From Limnomonas spitsbergensis (taxonomy: Eukaryota; Chlorophyta; Chlorophyceae; Chlamydomonadales): a stretch of DNA of 64,000 nucleotides. A model generated the notes under the pieces. It was not told where the DNA came from and did no database searches. It saw nothing but the letters and a program-made list of their open reading frames with translations. Position 1 is the first letter of the stretch; each line of letters opens with the position of its first letter. Below, one piece after another: positions 21,207 through 34,600 of the stretch. Position numbers and translations under genes: made by a program. Location: the NCBI GenBank assembly GCA_037349105.1, contig JAYJMM010000038.1, forward strand, positions 2,542,001 to 2,606,000, written 5' to 3'.

Positions 21207-23253
21207 TTATTTCTGGGCTCCACAGACGGAGCACCGAAGGAAGAGTGCCTCCTTGCCCGCATGCTCGTACGTGCACACTTGGCACGCCCACGAAGCCGCG
21301 GCAACAGACCTTGGGCCTCCCTGGGCCGCTTGTGGACTCGCGCCTGCACTGAGCGGCGCTGCATGCGGGCTGTACGGGTCAAGGGGCAGCTGCCTTGCCT
21401 CCGATTTCAAGGGGCTGCTGTACTGGTGCTGCTGCGGGTAGGCGGGGGGGTAGCCAGCAGGCGGCGGGCTGGGATAACTCGCAAATTGCCTGACGACGGA
21501 GGCGGGCGGGTAATGCCCATGTGCAACGGGCGCAGCGCCGTACCTAGGAGGAGCGGGGTAACGAAGAGGTAGGTGAAGCATTTGAGGACTTGAGATTGTA
21601 AACACATATGACTATCAAAGCCCAGGGTGTCCGGATGAAATTCCTATACTGTACCCTTCAGGAAAATCGCCGCATGGTAATTCTGGTGCCCAAAACCAGG
21701 TTCGGATTCCGTTTTTGCTCTGTTCCTTGCACGCTTATCACCCACCTCAGATGAACCCCAAGAAGCTATCCCATGCCCTTGGCCATTCCCCCTGCCCAGC
21801 CTCAACGTCGGAGCAACGTCGAAAAGCACCCAAAAAGCTGCAGACCTGTCTAGCCAGTCAAGGAAAGCCCGGGGCCCGTCGGGATGCACACCGACCTGAG
21901 AGCTGCAGACGTGCTGTTCAAAGCATGGTCCCCGGGCGCGGGACCGACAGGGTAAGGGTTGGTCGCAGCGGGCGTTAAGGGCGCGAGATGTGCAGCCGGC
22001 GCCTCATGTTTCGCTGCCGGCTGCGGCATACTAGCATACCAGACATCCTTGGTCGCCGCCCCTGACATGAAGTACTGTTGCTGAACCTGCAGCTGTTGCA
22101 GTTGTTGCTGGAGCTGTTGTTGCTGCTGAAGCTGCGCGGCATTCCAAGCGGCTGAGACGCGCTGCATCTCTATCTCCGGAGGGGGCGTAGGCAGCTGTGG
22201 CTGGGCAGGCCACTCTGGAAGCCAGCTGGATGACACGCGCCGCGCAGCATCATCCGCCGCTGCATCGGCCACAGGCGCAGCAGTGGCTGCAGCAGCCCCT
22301 TGGTCCCACGAGCCCACCTGCGGAAGCTGCGGCACAGCAGCGGGTTTCGAGTGGCCTGGCAGAAAAGAGTCAGAGGGCCCTATCCCAGCTGCTTCGGGTT
22401 CTGGGAGGGGCTGTACTCCCGCCCCTGAGCTGCCGCCACCGCTGGGCGCCTCCCTTTCCTGGTCCATGAGTGCGGCCTGCATCTGCTGCATGAGGCCTTT
22501 CTGGTCCTGCAGCTGCCGCTTAAGCCGCGAGTTCTCCGCATCCATCTTCTGCAGCTGCTCCTGTAAGGAGAGCACCTGCCCAAACAACGCCTCCACGGCG
22601 CCGTCTGCATCACCGTCGGCATCGCCGCTACCTTGGTCGTATTCGCCATGGTCCTCAGGGTAGTAGTTGTCACCCTGCGGACTTGTATCCTCTTCCTCCT
22701 GCACGTAAGAGCCGTGATCGCAGGAGGAGCGAGGCCGCCGAGCGGCATCAGAGGCAGCGGCCTTGGTCCATGCATGTGCGCCATGCGCGGTCGACGCTGA
22801 GCTGCAGCGCATGGCCGGGGAGCAGGGCGAGGTGGATGAGGTACTACGGACGCTCCTCGAGGCCTCCAGCTTAAGGGACGGTTTGGTGCTGAACGTCTTG
22901 GCCACCGCTTCGCTCAGTAGCGAGTGCAACATGGAGTTTGAGGGATCAGCGTGAGGGTCCCAACCCGGCTTCATCTCGTCTGAGCTGAGAGGCTGCGGCG
23001 AGGCAGAGGCAGCGCCGATGGCAGGGCCGCCCCGCATGGCAACTTGCGGCCTGGCTTGGAGCAGCGCTTGGTCTTGCTGCCACTGCTTGAGCTGCATGTG
23101 CAGGGCCGCACCCGAGGCTGGCCCTGCTGGTGCGCTCCGGTTCAGGGCCGCTGAGTCTGCAAGTGCCTGCCATTGCTGCCATTGCTGTAGGGGGACGGCG
23201 CCTGCTGCTGTGTTCACGTATGTTTGTGCGGGTACACCATCGGGGACGAACAT
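21207..23253 (-). CDS. Q-rich coiled-coil protein with C-terminal RanBP2-like zinc finger
   Basis: Two minus-strand exons, 21896-23253 and 21207-21543, joined by a GT-AG intron (donor CTCAG|GTCGG, acceptor CTCCTAG|G) that completes one arginine codon; about 564 aa from the ATG at 23253. Residues roughly 1-200 are low-complexity (Q-Q-W-Q-Q-W, A/S-rich). An acidic part precedes a leucine-zipper-like coiled coil (L-Q-E-Q-L-Q-K-M-D-A-E-N-S-R-L-K) around residues 215-265. A poly-Q block follows near residues 375-400 and a P/Y-rich region begins exon 2. The last 30 residues hold W-A-C-Q-V-C, 13 residues, then C-S-V-C: the W-x-C-x2-C...C-x2-C form of RanBP2-type fingers, which bind RNA, ubiquitin or Ran depending on the family. 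The loop is three residues longer than usual and has H where N is usual. The ligand is not predictable. Further 5' exons cannot be excluded. Confidence 0.6.
21544..21895 (-). other. Intron of the RanBP2-finger gene
   Basis: 352-bp GT-AG intron without tandem repeats, unlike most introns in this window. Confidence 0.55.
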
Positions 23254-24225
23254 CGGTCGGGTGGTGGGACAAGCCGAAATGGGCGCTCAAAATCTAGGTG
23301 CAGCGTTTGTTAGAGCCCAGACGCTAAATCGATTCAGGCCGCCTGTTTTTAAGTCACAGGGTGGCAAGTGGCGGTCACCAGCTTCGTTCAGATTCTCAAG
23401 AGCGTTGGAATTTCGAACCTGGGGGGGCGCGAGGCTGTGCCCTGCGTCATGAGATCGATTTTAAAAATGCAGCTTCGTCGTATCATTAGTAGGTCGAAAG
23501 CAGAGCGCGGAGTAGAGCAGGACGGACGAGGCGTCATCCAGGCTACAACCCAGTGTACGCCGGGGTCTTTCAGCTACCGGTCAGCTACCACAGGCACATT
23601 TTCGGCAGTTCGAGGCCGGAGGGTGGAGGCAGAGCGTCGCGTTCATGGACAACATATTGTGCGGTCTATTGGGTTGGCATCTCTCCCTGTATGTGAGAAC
23701 TTCAGTGTCATCCCCTGGTGTCATGGATGACTCAGCAAGGGCAATTAAGAGAATACCGGTAGGGGACATGTGGAATACAGCAAGGAAAGCCACACGGCTT
23801 GCTGTCAGAACAATTCACCTACCACATTTTCACGGCAAGCATCATCCGCTGTAGGCCATTTGAAGGAGTTTGGCTTTTTTATTACATACAGCCCAATCCC
23901 TCCCGTCATGCAAGGATCCATGCACTAATCACTGTCCTCCCCTCCTCCCGTTTGCGTCCCCCATTCCTCTTACCCATTCAATCCTTGTCATGCAAACACT
24001 GGCAAGCCTGTTCTTTGCTGGTTGCTTCTTATGCCCCAGCGTAAAGATTGACCTAGGGACCGGTGACGGGCAAGCCCCATACATGGTGCTAGAGACTTCC
24101 ACGCTTTGTACTAGGGAAGGCTAGAGTGGCATTGGGAGTGGCATGCCCTGGCTTTTGTGGTAGATAACTTTGAGGCTTCAGAGGCTGGGGCCCCCTCCCA
24201 CCAACCTTTGTCCCAGCCATGTGTG
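23254..24225. other. Intergenic, no gene seen
   Basis: Upstream region of the RanBP2-finger gene; scattered CCGGT motifs. Plus-strand frames here are antisense or short. Confidence 0.35.
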
Positions 24226-24485
24226 TGTCCCTTAAGTCCCCCCCCTTTTCCGCCCAAACGACCGGTATGTTCGTTTCTCTCTTGTTGGTTGAGGGCTAGG
24301 ATCTGGATGGGCTAGGGAATCTTCAGTTTTACTTTCCTTTTGGGAATATGGTCTCTTCCATCTCCTTTTCACGTCTGTTTCTTTCCTCTCTCCTCCAGCT
24401 AGTGGTATATTTTCCTCCCGCCCAGACATCTGGGCGCCCACGCGGCCTTTTGAGCAAGGCCCAGAGGTGTTACGTCATTGAAACA
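24226..24485 (-). mobile_element. Degraded dispersed element (H-L-W-A-L-L-K-R family)
   Basis: Read on the minus strand, the segment near 24440-24482 gives S-M-T, a stop, then H-L-W-A-L-L-K-R-P. The same peptide is encoded near 61021 and 61577 (plus), and related peptides near 57870, 61850 and 62640 (minus). The pyrimidine-rich sequence upstream also resembles that at 61.70-61.85 kb. Probably remnants of one transposable-element ORF; the superfamily is unknown. Confidence 0.4.
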
Positions 24486-25646
24486 AAGTGAGAGATTGAC
24501 ATCTCGATACCTCACTTCAAAGGCGTCCTACATCTCTGCCGAGCAAATCACAACTGTCCTACTGTATCAAGTGCATGTACCGGAATACCGGCACATGTCC
24601 TGTGCATCATATGTGATGCTCTGATGGACTGCATAAACTTCACAAAAAAACATCACACCCCCTGCTTCACACAATCTTACCCGAATAGTGCAGCTTAGAG
24701 TATCCTATCAATAATCAGGGCTGACCCCCCTGGGCTGTAACGTTGGACAACAACTCCTATTATAAGGTGGCACGTCCTGCAACTGATGTAGAATGCCACC
24801 AAAATCCTATCAAAAATCCACATCAATCATTTTCAAGTCACGTCCACAAAAATGACTGAAAACGTCTTGTCATATCGAGAGTGCATGTCACAAACAAAAT
24901 CGACAAGAAACACCACCAGGGCAGCAGAAGCCTTGACAAGAGGAGGCCTGATGTCACAAGGGGACCACAATTGTTTCGCCCATTTGATCCTCCTCCTTTT
25001 CACACCGAGATGGACACGCCAAGTGGTTTTACTACAAACAGAGCATCATCGACGACCTACAGGTTGTGTTAAGGAAGCAAATAGAATGAAGCATTCAAAA
25101 TATTCAACACCCAGAGGGGGTTTCTTTACTTTAAAGGTAGTACCGGTAACTTCATCCAGTCGTCATTCTCTGCCTCAAGAGCGGAGGCATTGAAAACGGT
25201 AACGAGAACATGGCTGGACAGAGGAAAGTACCCCATCAAGACAGAACTGCCAGTCTGATGGACGGCCGAAACCTTTCATGCTAATGATGATCGGCCGGGA
25301 AATGGGGCACTACCGGTATGAACACAGGGAAGTGCAAAGCAAAGCTCTGGGGTCAAATCGATCATTCCCATGACAGCTGCAAAATATTAATTCCGAATTC
25401 CGATCCACAACTGCACTGACTAGAGGACCACAAAAGTACCTTCATTCCGGTTATCAGCTTCAACTGGCACTAGTAGTAGTACTCAGACGGCCTTGCTTGC
25501 AGCTGAAAGAGAAAGTGACGAAACTAAAACCTATGATTTCCACGAAAAAATAGCTCAGCCATAAAAAAACGGTCCACTGGAAACACAGCCTAGAGTTAGA
25601 ATAACAAGATACATAACATACCGGTACAACCGTACTAGGAATCCTT
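24486..25646. other. Intergenic, no gene seen
   Basis: Mostly unique AT-richer sequence with several TACCGGTA palindromes (25141, 25313, 25620). Confidence 0.4.
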
Positions 25647-25651
25647 TTACA
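25647..25651 (-). terminator. Possible polyadenylation signal TGTAA
   Basis: TGTAA on the minus strand, about 24 bp past the kinesin stop codon. TGTAA is the usual poly(A) signal in chlorophyte algae. A five-base match alone is weak evidence. Confidence 0.3.
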
Positions 25652-25674
25652 ACCGAACAAAACTGCCTGATATT

Positions 25675-28600
25675 TTAGTTGTCAATGCCTCCAGCGGGCC
25701 GCTCTGATGACTTGAGGTTCAACACCTTGCTCAGCCATTTCCACGGGTGTCGCATGAATTGCGCCATCGTACCGCTGCTCCCCTTCGCGCCCCTCGTCAC
25801 TCCAACAGCCACCGGCTTCGGCGCCGCAACCTCCGCCGCTTCAAGGGCGTCAGGCACCTCAGCATGTGCCAGCTCATAGCCCGCCTGGCTGTACAGCAAT
25901 ACATCAGCGTCACTGTCCAAATCGGAGTTCCGGTGCTGGATCGTGTCGCAGCGGACGGCTATAGGCAGCAGAGAGACGGCTGCTGCGGCAGCGCGAGTCG
26001 ACGCAGGGCCGTCGCTTCGGCCACCTGCACTGGTATCAAGGCGCCCTCTAGACAAGGACGGGGCGCGGCCGAAACTGAGTGAGGCCGAGGTGCCCTCCTG
26101 CGGCTCCAAGACATCATGCTGCGCGTCGTCTGTTGCATGGGAAGGAAACAGAGCAACGGGACATGCCACCACAGCTGCAGCTACCTCAGTAGCAGCTCCT
26201 CCACCTGTCGCCACCGTTACAGGAGAAGCTGACACGGCAGCCATAGAGAAGGCCACAGATGTCACTTTGGCCGGAAGAGACCAAGGTAAAGGAAGCAGCA
26301 CGGTTGACCCGGGCATGGGCAGCTCTTCCTCCGAAGGCACTGTGGCTAGGCCAGGCGGAGGCGGCTCCTGAGCCAGTAGCACGGTTGACCCGGGCATGGG
26401 CAGCTCTTCTGAAGGCAATGCGGCCAAGCCAGGCCGAGGCTGCTCCTGAGCCAGAAGCGTGGTCGAACTCGGCATCGGCAGCTCTTGCGAAAGCACTGTG
26501 GCTAAGCCAGACTGAGGCTGTTCCAGAAGTGAGGTTGACCTGGGCATCGGCAGCTCTTCTAAAGGCACTGTGGCCAATCCAGGTGGAGGCTGCTCCTGAG
26601 CCAGTAGTGTTGCTGACCCGGGCATGGGCAGCTCCTCCGAAAGCACCATTGTGGTTGAGCCAGGCATAGGGAGGTCATCTGACAGCCGCGCTGTTAAGCC
26701 TGGCAACGGGAGCTCCCCTGAAGGCACTGTAGTCGAGCAAGGCAACAGGATCTGATGCGCCAGCAGTAGTGTACTTGAGCCACACATCGGTAGCTCCTGC
26801 GCCGCCGCATCGGCAGCGTCCCGCTTCTCGGCGCCCACACGAGCGGTGGAGCGGGGCGGAGCCGCCGCAGCCGGAACTTCAGGGCGGGATACGCGCCTCA
26901 GCTGCGCCGGCAGCGGCAGCAGCCGCTTATCGGGCGGCACCGCCGAGGTGAGCCCGCAGTTGGCGGGCAGCCGCAGCGCCTTGTCGAGCAGCATGGAGGA
27001 GCATGGCAGCTCGCTACAGGCCGACGAGGCCAGCGAGTCCGAGCGGGACGCCATGCAAATGCCGCCCCGCTTATGTTGCGGCCCCTGCCTCGCAGCAGAT
27101 TTGGCCTGGGACCCAGACCATGATGACGGGCCGCGCTGCTGCTGCAGATTGTTTCCCTGGCGGCCCGCTATTTTACTGCCCCTGGCCGCCGCACGCTGGA
27201 CGTGCAGCTGCAGCGCCATCTGCTGCCTCAGCGCGAGAGAGGAGACGGCTGAGGGAGGACGCGGCGCGGCAAAGGAGGTTTTAGCAGGGGAGGCACCGGG
27301 CGCCGTCGCTCGGGAGACTCGGGGCGCCCGCACAGGCGCCGCGCTGCTGCGAGCGCCCCCCACCGCCCGCATATCCGTGATTACCTGCTGCTGGTGCCTC
27401 TGCTGATGCAGAGAGTAAGGCCCACTGGCTACACCGGCGGCGGCGGCCACAGTGGCAGCAGCAGTGGCGGCCAGTGCCCTGGGTTCCCGTTGGTGGATTG
27501 ACGCGCGGGCAGACATCTTGCTAATCAAGGCCGGCGGCTGCCGGCCGTTGGCCGCGACTCCGGGTAGTGCGTTGATGGGTGCACCGTACACTGGCCTAAG
27601 TGTGAGGCTTGAGCTGCTGACTCGTCGGGCTGATCCTGCCGGGGAGGTGCGACGGCCTGGGGCTCGCTGCTGGCTCGGAGATCGCATGCGAGCAGGAGGC
27701 GCGACGGCGGCACGCAGCCGCGGGGCAGCTGAGACCCTGCGTCCGCCCCAGGCCATCTCGCCGTCCGTCGCTTTGCCGGCTGCCTCGCCCAACTCGAACG
27801 ATGCCCCGACTGTTCGGGCCAGCATGGAGGGATCAGGGAGGTGCCAGGAGAAGAGGGTTTCATCGTTACCATCGTCGTCAGCCTCCTCGTCCTCATGGCT
27901 GTGCTCTGTGGGGGGTAGCAGTGGGTCACCACAGCGGGTGTCGCCGCTGCCAGGGGGCAGAGGGCCTTTTAGGGTCGCCAAGGCATCCCAGCACCACCAT
28001 GGAACGGTTAAGGACGACTGGGAGCGCCGCAGGTGCTCCTCGCCGGCCTTGGGCAGGCCCTTCCCGGGAGCCGCCGCCGCGGCGCGCTGGCGCCCGCCGA
28101 GCGGTCGGGCCGCCGCCGGCGTCCAGCTGCTGCCGGGCATCAGCGAAAGGCCTCCCTCGCTCGTGCGCGGCCTGAAAGCCGTCTTCCGGAAGTCCTCGAA
28201 CTGCCCGACCAAGCTGCGGTACAGCTCCTCAAGGCGCAGGCGGTTCGGCCCTGTCGGCAGGCCGTGATGAACCATGGCACTTTGAGACCGCCTAGGATCC
28301 TCCAGGAGGGGCACAGCAGACAGCCACCATGTCTTTGCCGGGACGCCTCCTGGTTTGGTACAAAACGATAGACTGACCGGTGAGTCAAATCTGGATCCAG
28401 ATCTAGATCCAGGTACATTTCCCGGAAAGACCGCTGCGGCGGGCGCAGACGGGGCCCTCCCTCTCTCCGCCGATGCGGCGCTCAGCCGGGTACCGCCGCG
28501 CTCTGGACTTTGCGATGGGGCTGGTGGCCCTGGCGGGGTGGGCGTGGCAAGGGAGGGGCCGGGGGCAGTCGTTGTCTTGGATGCGTCTGTGCCACACCTG

Positions 28601-31600
28601 AAGCCGGCCGGCGGAGGCGGCGTTTTGCTGCTAATGTTCTGGCGCTTGTTGGGGGACGGCGTGAGCGGGCCGGGAAAGGGCTTTTTCAACCCGGGGGACC
28701 GGGAGCTGCGCATCATGCATCCCTGAGCAGAGGCAGCAGCGGCGGCGGCGTCAGTTACAACCTTTACAGTGATACGAATGTCTCCCGACGACTGCACTGC
28801 GTCGGCGGTGGCGACGCCACGGTCCGCAGGGGCCCATCTTGGCGACCTCGGTGACTTTGCGGGAGGCGAAGCGGGCGCCAGACCAGTGGTGGTGGTCGCG
28901 TGCGTGTCCAGAGCTGCCGAAACGCTTGCTGCCGGAGATGGCAGCGGGAACACCGCCGCTACCTCTTGCGTGACGGGACTGTCCCCTAGCCTTATCACGG
29001 GGGCCCTCGGGATGCACGAGGGTGGGGGCCAGCGGGGGCGCATGCCAGAGGGCGGTGTGCAGGCCTCGCCTTGCTGAGACCACCTGCTGTAGAATGGAGG
29101 GTTTAGTGTTAGGGGTCTAGGGTTCGGACTGTACGGGACAACCCATGTAGAGCTAAGGGTTTAAGTTCAAGTTGTAGTTTAGGGTTTAGGGTTTATAATC
29201 AAGTTCAGGCTTGATGGGGCCACCTGCGGTAGAGCCAAGGGTTTAGGTTCAAGTTCTAGTTTAGGGTTTAGGGTTTAGGTTTAAGTTCCAGTTTAGGTTC
29301 AAGTTCTAGTTTAGGGTTTATGTTTAAGTTCAGGCCTGATGGGGCCACCCGTTGTTGTTTATGGTTTAGGGTTTAGGGTTAGTTTATGGTTTAGGGTTAA
29401 GGGTTAGTTTAGGGTTTATGGTTTAGGGTTTTATAATCATATTCAGGCTTGATGGGACCACCTGCGGTAAAGCCAAGGGTTCAGGTTCAAGTTCTAGTTT
29501 AGGGTTTAGGATTTAGGTCCAAGTTCAGGCTTGATGGGGCCACCTGCGGTAGAGCCAAGGGTTTAGGTTCAAGTAGTAGTTTAGGGTTTAGGTTCAGGTT
29601 CAGGCTTGATGGGGCCACCTGCGGTAGAGCCAAGGGTTTAGGTTCAAGTTCTAGTTTAGGGTGGAGGTTTAAGTTCTAGTTTAGGTTTACGTTCTAGTTT
29701 ATGGTTTAGGGTTTAGGGTTTAGGTTTAAGTTCAGGCTTGATGGGGCCACCTGCGGTAGAGCCAAGGGTTTAAGTTCATGTTCTACTTTAGGGTTTAGGT
29801 TTAAGTTCGGGCTTGATGAAGCCACCTGCAATAGAGCAAAGGGTTCAGATTCAAGTTCTTGTTGAGAGTTTAGGGTGAATGTTTAAGTTCAGGCTTGATG
29901 AGACCACCAGTGGTAGAGCCATGGGTTCAGGTTCAAGTTCAGGCTTGATGGGGCCACCTGCGGTAGAGCCAAGGGACCAGGTTCAAGTTCAGGCTTGATG
30001 GGGCCACCTGCGGTAGAGCCAAGGGTTTAGGTTCAAGTTCAGGCTTGATGGGGCCACCTGCGGTAGAGCCAAGGGTTCAGGTTCAAGTTCAGGCTTGATG
30101 GGGCCACCTGCAGTAGAGCCAAGGGTTCAGGTTCAAGTTCAGGCTTGATGAGACCACCAGTGGTAGAGCCAAGGATTCAGGTTCAAGTTCAGGCTTGATG
30201 GGGCCACCTGCTGCCTTGGTAGCACAATCCGGGAAAACCTGTGCCCTCTCTTTCTACCTTAGTGGTAAAACCCGGAAGAAACTATACCATACTGTGCTGT
30301 TTCATGTCGGATTCAGCTACCTGGCCAAGAGCGCAATGAGAAATAGAACCTCGGAAGACCCCAGGGTTCACCTGCAGCTTCCGCCCATACTGTAAACGCT
30401 GCTGGTGCTGCTGGGAGTCCTTGGGTAAGCCACCAAGCCAGCATTGCCCTCCCCGGGGCCACCAGCGCTGCGCGGGCTGGCGCTCTCTGCCGCAGGCGAG
30501 CGGCGCGGGCTGCGTGTACCCTCGGGCAATCGGACGGGCCCTGCCGTTGCCAGCGCCTCGGGCAGGGACAGCCGCGGCGGCGGCGGCCGTCGCTCGCGGC
30601 TCTTGAGCGGCGCCAGCACAGTAATGGCGCTGCTGCTGCTGCCAGCGCCCTCGGCGCCGCCGCTGGAACGGGTGCCACCGCTTGCAAATACCTGCGAGGT
30701 GGTTAGCTGCTGCAGCCGCGTCAAACGGTCCCTGTTGGCGGCCTCGTGGGAGATGCTAGCTGAGGCCTGCGGCGCTTGTGTCAGCGGAGGCAACGGATAT
30801 GGGGACAGGGCAAGCTGCGGGGATGGGACCGTCACGGTCATGCTCGACCGCCGAGATCTCGAGCAGGGCCCGAGGGGGAGCGCCGCGGCCGCGGCGCCGC
30901 CGCCGCCGCACGATTTCTGCTTGACCCGCCCAGACTCGCGCCGCCGCCGCATAGACACCAGGTTGCGCACGAGGTGCGCCGTTGCTTCGTCCGCCGCCGC
31001 TGCGACGGCTAGCGGGCTAATGGGCGCCCCGAGCGGGCCCGGAGGCATGCCCACTGCATGGTGGCCTGCCATGGCGGCGGCGGGGACGTCGATGGTGCCC
31101 CCGAGGCAGGCCAGAAGCACGACAGCATCGACAGAGCCAATGAGGGCCCTACGGACACGAAAACCAGGTGAGGGTTTAGTGTAGGGTGAAGGGTTCCAAA
31201 TGTAGGGTTAGGAAAAGTTAGGGTATGGTACTGCGAATGACACATTTTTATTATTACCAGTACCAGCAACAGTAATGTACCGGTACCGGTAGCATATACG
31301 GTAGGTACCGTATACTGTTATAATAAACCGGCATACGGTACGGTATAATATTTTGTTAAGAAATACCGGTAGGCATATGATGGTGGACAAAAAGATAGCA
31401 AGTCATGCATACTGTAGGTTAGCATTGCCTTCCCCCATAATTAACATTGTTTTAGGTTTAAGGGATCAATAAATGTACTAATTATTGATTGTCAACGCCT
31501 TTTTTCAGTCGGAAATCAAGGGCCTTTGTCCACAATTGGACCTGAGTAAAGCATAAAAAGAAACATTTGTTTGATGCCCGAGGGAAGGCAAATCATATCT

Positions 31601-34600
31601 ACGGTACGGGTATGCAGCTGAGGGTGGTTTTAAGTAAGGATTGGGCTGGGTGCCCAGCCAATGCCTATGAAACACCCACAAGGGTGGCAAGGTCACCATA
31701 GACATTATTTTGACATAAGCCGCACAGCCCATCTCGGTACCAGATTCCTCAAGTTTCTTGAGGAATCGGACTCCCCCGGTGGGGATGGAACGATGTTACC
31801 AGAAAGAAAGCATGCCTTGCCTCACCCTAGCCTTAACTGTTCCATGGTATTCTACCCTACCCTACTGGTAAGTTATCTTTCTCCGTCTTCCGGGTACCCA
31901 CACTCCAAGATCATAAGGTGTCAGGCAACCACGCAAACACAGGCAAAACGTTGGTTACGGTCCATACCAGGCTTGGCGCAGGGACTATGTGACCGGCACC
32001 CGATCGCTCACATAATAATGAGACCATCAGTGTCTTACTAAGCCTTTTAACTAAATCCCAGCTTCACCCTATCCTAATTGAGCCACAAATTGGTGCCCGT
32101 CCCACCCCACCCCTTCCACTTGCTCCACCCCACCAGCCCCACCCCACCCCATCCCACCTCTCCCCCCTCGCCCACCCTGCCAATTCCCGCCTCACCTAGT
32201 CAGTTGGGTCTCCCGCAGGCCCATGGCCGTCTCCCCCAAGCTAACCTTCCCAAGCGCCCGACCCAGAGACATGAGTGAGAGCTTTGAGGCAGCGGCGTAA
32301 CGCTCCGGCAGCAGGCCTGCCGCCGACCCCGAGCAGCAGTCCACGAGCGTGAGCGTGCACAGCGCCCCGCCGGTAGCGTGCGCGCCACCGCCGCTGCTGG
32401 GAGGCGGAAAGATGTTGCGGCTCGTCTGCCGGGCGCCACAGGCGGGCGCCGGGTCTCCCCGCGGCGGCTGCAGCGGCGGCGCGCCGCCGCCGCTGCTTTT
32501 GCTGCTGGCAGGGCAGGTCCAAGAGATGCGTACCGCTGCGTGGCTGTGGTGGCAATGCGGGCGCCCAAACGACTCGGTAGAGCAACGCCCCGCCAGCGCG
32601 TGAGCTACCGCGGCGGCAGCTTTCTGCTCCGAGGCGGCGGCGACAGAGCTGAGGCTGAGCACCTGCAGCGGCTTCCCGGGCTGGCACGGCGACGGAGTTG
32701 AGGGGCTGAGGGCCGACGGCGACGCCGCCAGCGACGAGCCCACTGACGCTGCGGCCGCGGCTGAAGGCGGCGGCGCGTGCCAGGCCTGGTGCTTGCTCCC
32801 GCTGCTTTGTTGAATGAAGCTCTGCCGCATGCTGTCTGTAGATCGCAACAGCCCGGCCGCGGCCGCAGAGCGGTCGACGAGGAGGCTCGTGTGCCGGGCG
32901 ACGCGCCTGCGTAGCCGCTCCTGCTGCTGCAGGTGCTGCTTGAGCGTGCCGTCGCGCGCACAGCCATCCTCTGCCAGGAGATCATAAGCCTCGTCACCTA
33001 GCACCTCAAAGCAGCGGAGTGACACCGAGGCGGCTGGCTGGCCGTCGACGCGGTAATCGCCAGAAAATATCAAAGACAGGGCCCTGCGAAAGCGGTCAGG
33101 AGAGGTACAGTCCCATTTAGTTGCTTGCTTTACACACCAAGGAGGACGTACAATTGAGCCCTGGCAAACTCTGGGCCCTGGCAAAGTGTGGGCCCTGGCA
33201 AACTCTGGGCACTGGCAAAGTGTGGGCCCTGGCAAAGTGTGGGCCCTGGAAAACTGATATCTAACTAGATATCTAACGCCGTCCTCTCATCCATCTAGCC
33301 CTTCTTCTTCTTCTTAGTGTGCACCGCATCAATTTCCCGGGACTGTCAGGCAAGCACAACTGGGCCCATTGGGACCCAACTTGACAGGCCTGCAGAAGGC
33401 AGACCGAGCACCAGGGCACGATGAATTGGACCCACAGGCCACAGGCTGTGAAAGAGCCGAAATGGAGATGAAATACATATTTTAATCGTATAATACCACA
33501 ATTTAAAATCAAATGACACACAGTGTGGGACATTGCTCAGTCCGGATGTCCTCTGTAGACGGCTCACCACAGCGGTGCAGTGCTGGGCTCAGGATGGAGG
33601 GTACTTTTTGGAGGAATATACCGTATTTGAAAAGACGGCATGCATCAATCTTCAATATGTCCACCAATGGGCAGCGGCCATCTTGCCATTTTAATTATTA
33701 TTATGTATGCCCCAACAGTCCCGGGCCAGTGCCAGTCCGCATCCAGAAACTGACCCCCCCAGACATGGGGTATGGGGATGGTCTGCAGCAGCACCTCGGG
33801 CCCTATCCCCGTTCTGGACATCGAATGACACACATTGGCACAGAACAGGCCAGCAACCTGCCACAGCTGGCACAGCTGTGGCCATGAGGAAGCGTAAAGT
33901 CCAGCACATCCAGGTTTCACACATTCGTACATGGCCTACACGCTACCAGTTTTAGTACCTGCGTTGCTTTCTATGTCTTTGTTTTGACATCAAGTCAAGG
34001 CACAGCACCTGATTGAATGGGGCGCACACTACTAATGTAGGTGTGCCATGCCTTCCCTCTATGCCTTCCCTACAATTGGGATAATCAGAGGGGCGAGGCG
34101 GAAGGTACCGGTGCATACAAAATCTAATGATCAACCGTCGGCAGTCTCGGCACCAGTCACCAGCCCATAATCAGGAGTTAAAAGCTCGAATTTTTGCTTA
34201 TAATGGCTTGAGAAGAATCACTTGATCATACCCGTAATACCCGTAATAAGTCTGATTTGTTTTTTGATGTTTTCCCCCCCCAAAGAAACCAATCGTAAAA
34301 CCCATTAGTTGCGGGCACAAAAAAGAAAAACCAACCAAATTAACCAAATAGTTTTGGTTACCACCAGAGTTTTCAACCATTGTTTGCCCTCATTCTCCCG
34401 CCAGCACAGCCCAAAATCTCTATTCAGAATGAAAAGGCAATTAGGACTCATCGAATCATTTCAAGAGCAGAGGCAAATCCGTGTCAGAGGCGAGGGCAGG
34501 AGGGGTGGGAGGGGAAGGGGAGGAGGAAGGGGAAGGGCCATGCTGGAAGGGGTGCCAGCCGGCTCTTTGACTGATGAGGGGGGGGCCTCTGCCGAAGGGG

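Noticed and set aside
25679..29077. Plus-strand frames of up to 271 codons opposite the kinesin tail
   Set aside because: Antisense shadows of a GC-rich coding exon whose minus-strand frame is continuous for 1,136 codons.
32241..32997. Minus-strand alanine/arginine-rich frames of 120-148 codons
   Set aside because: Alternative frames of the kinesin motor exon; only the frame with V-S-L-R-C-F-E-V-L joins in phase to both neighbours.
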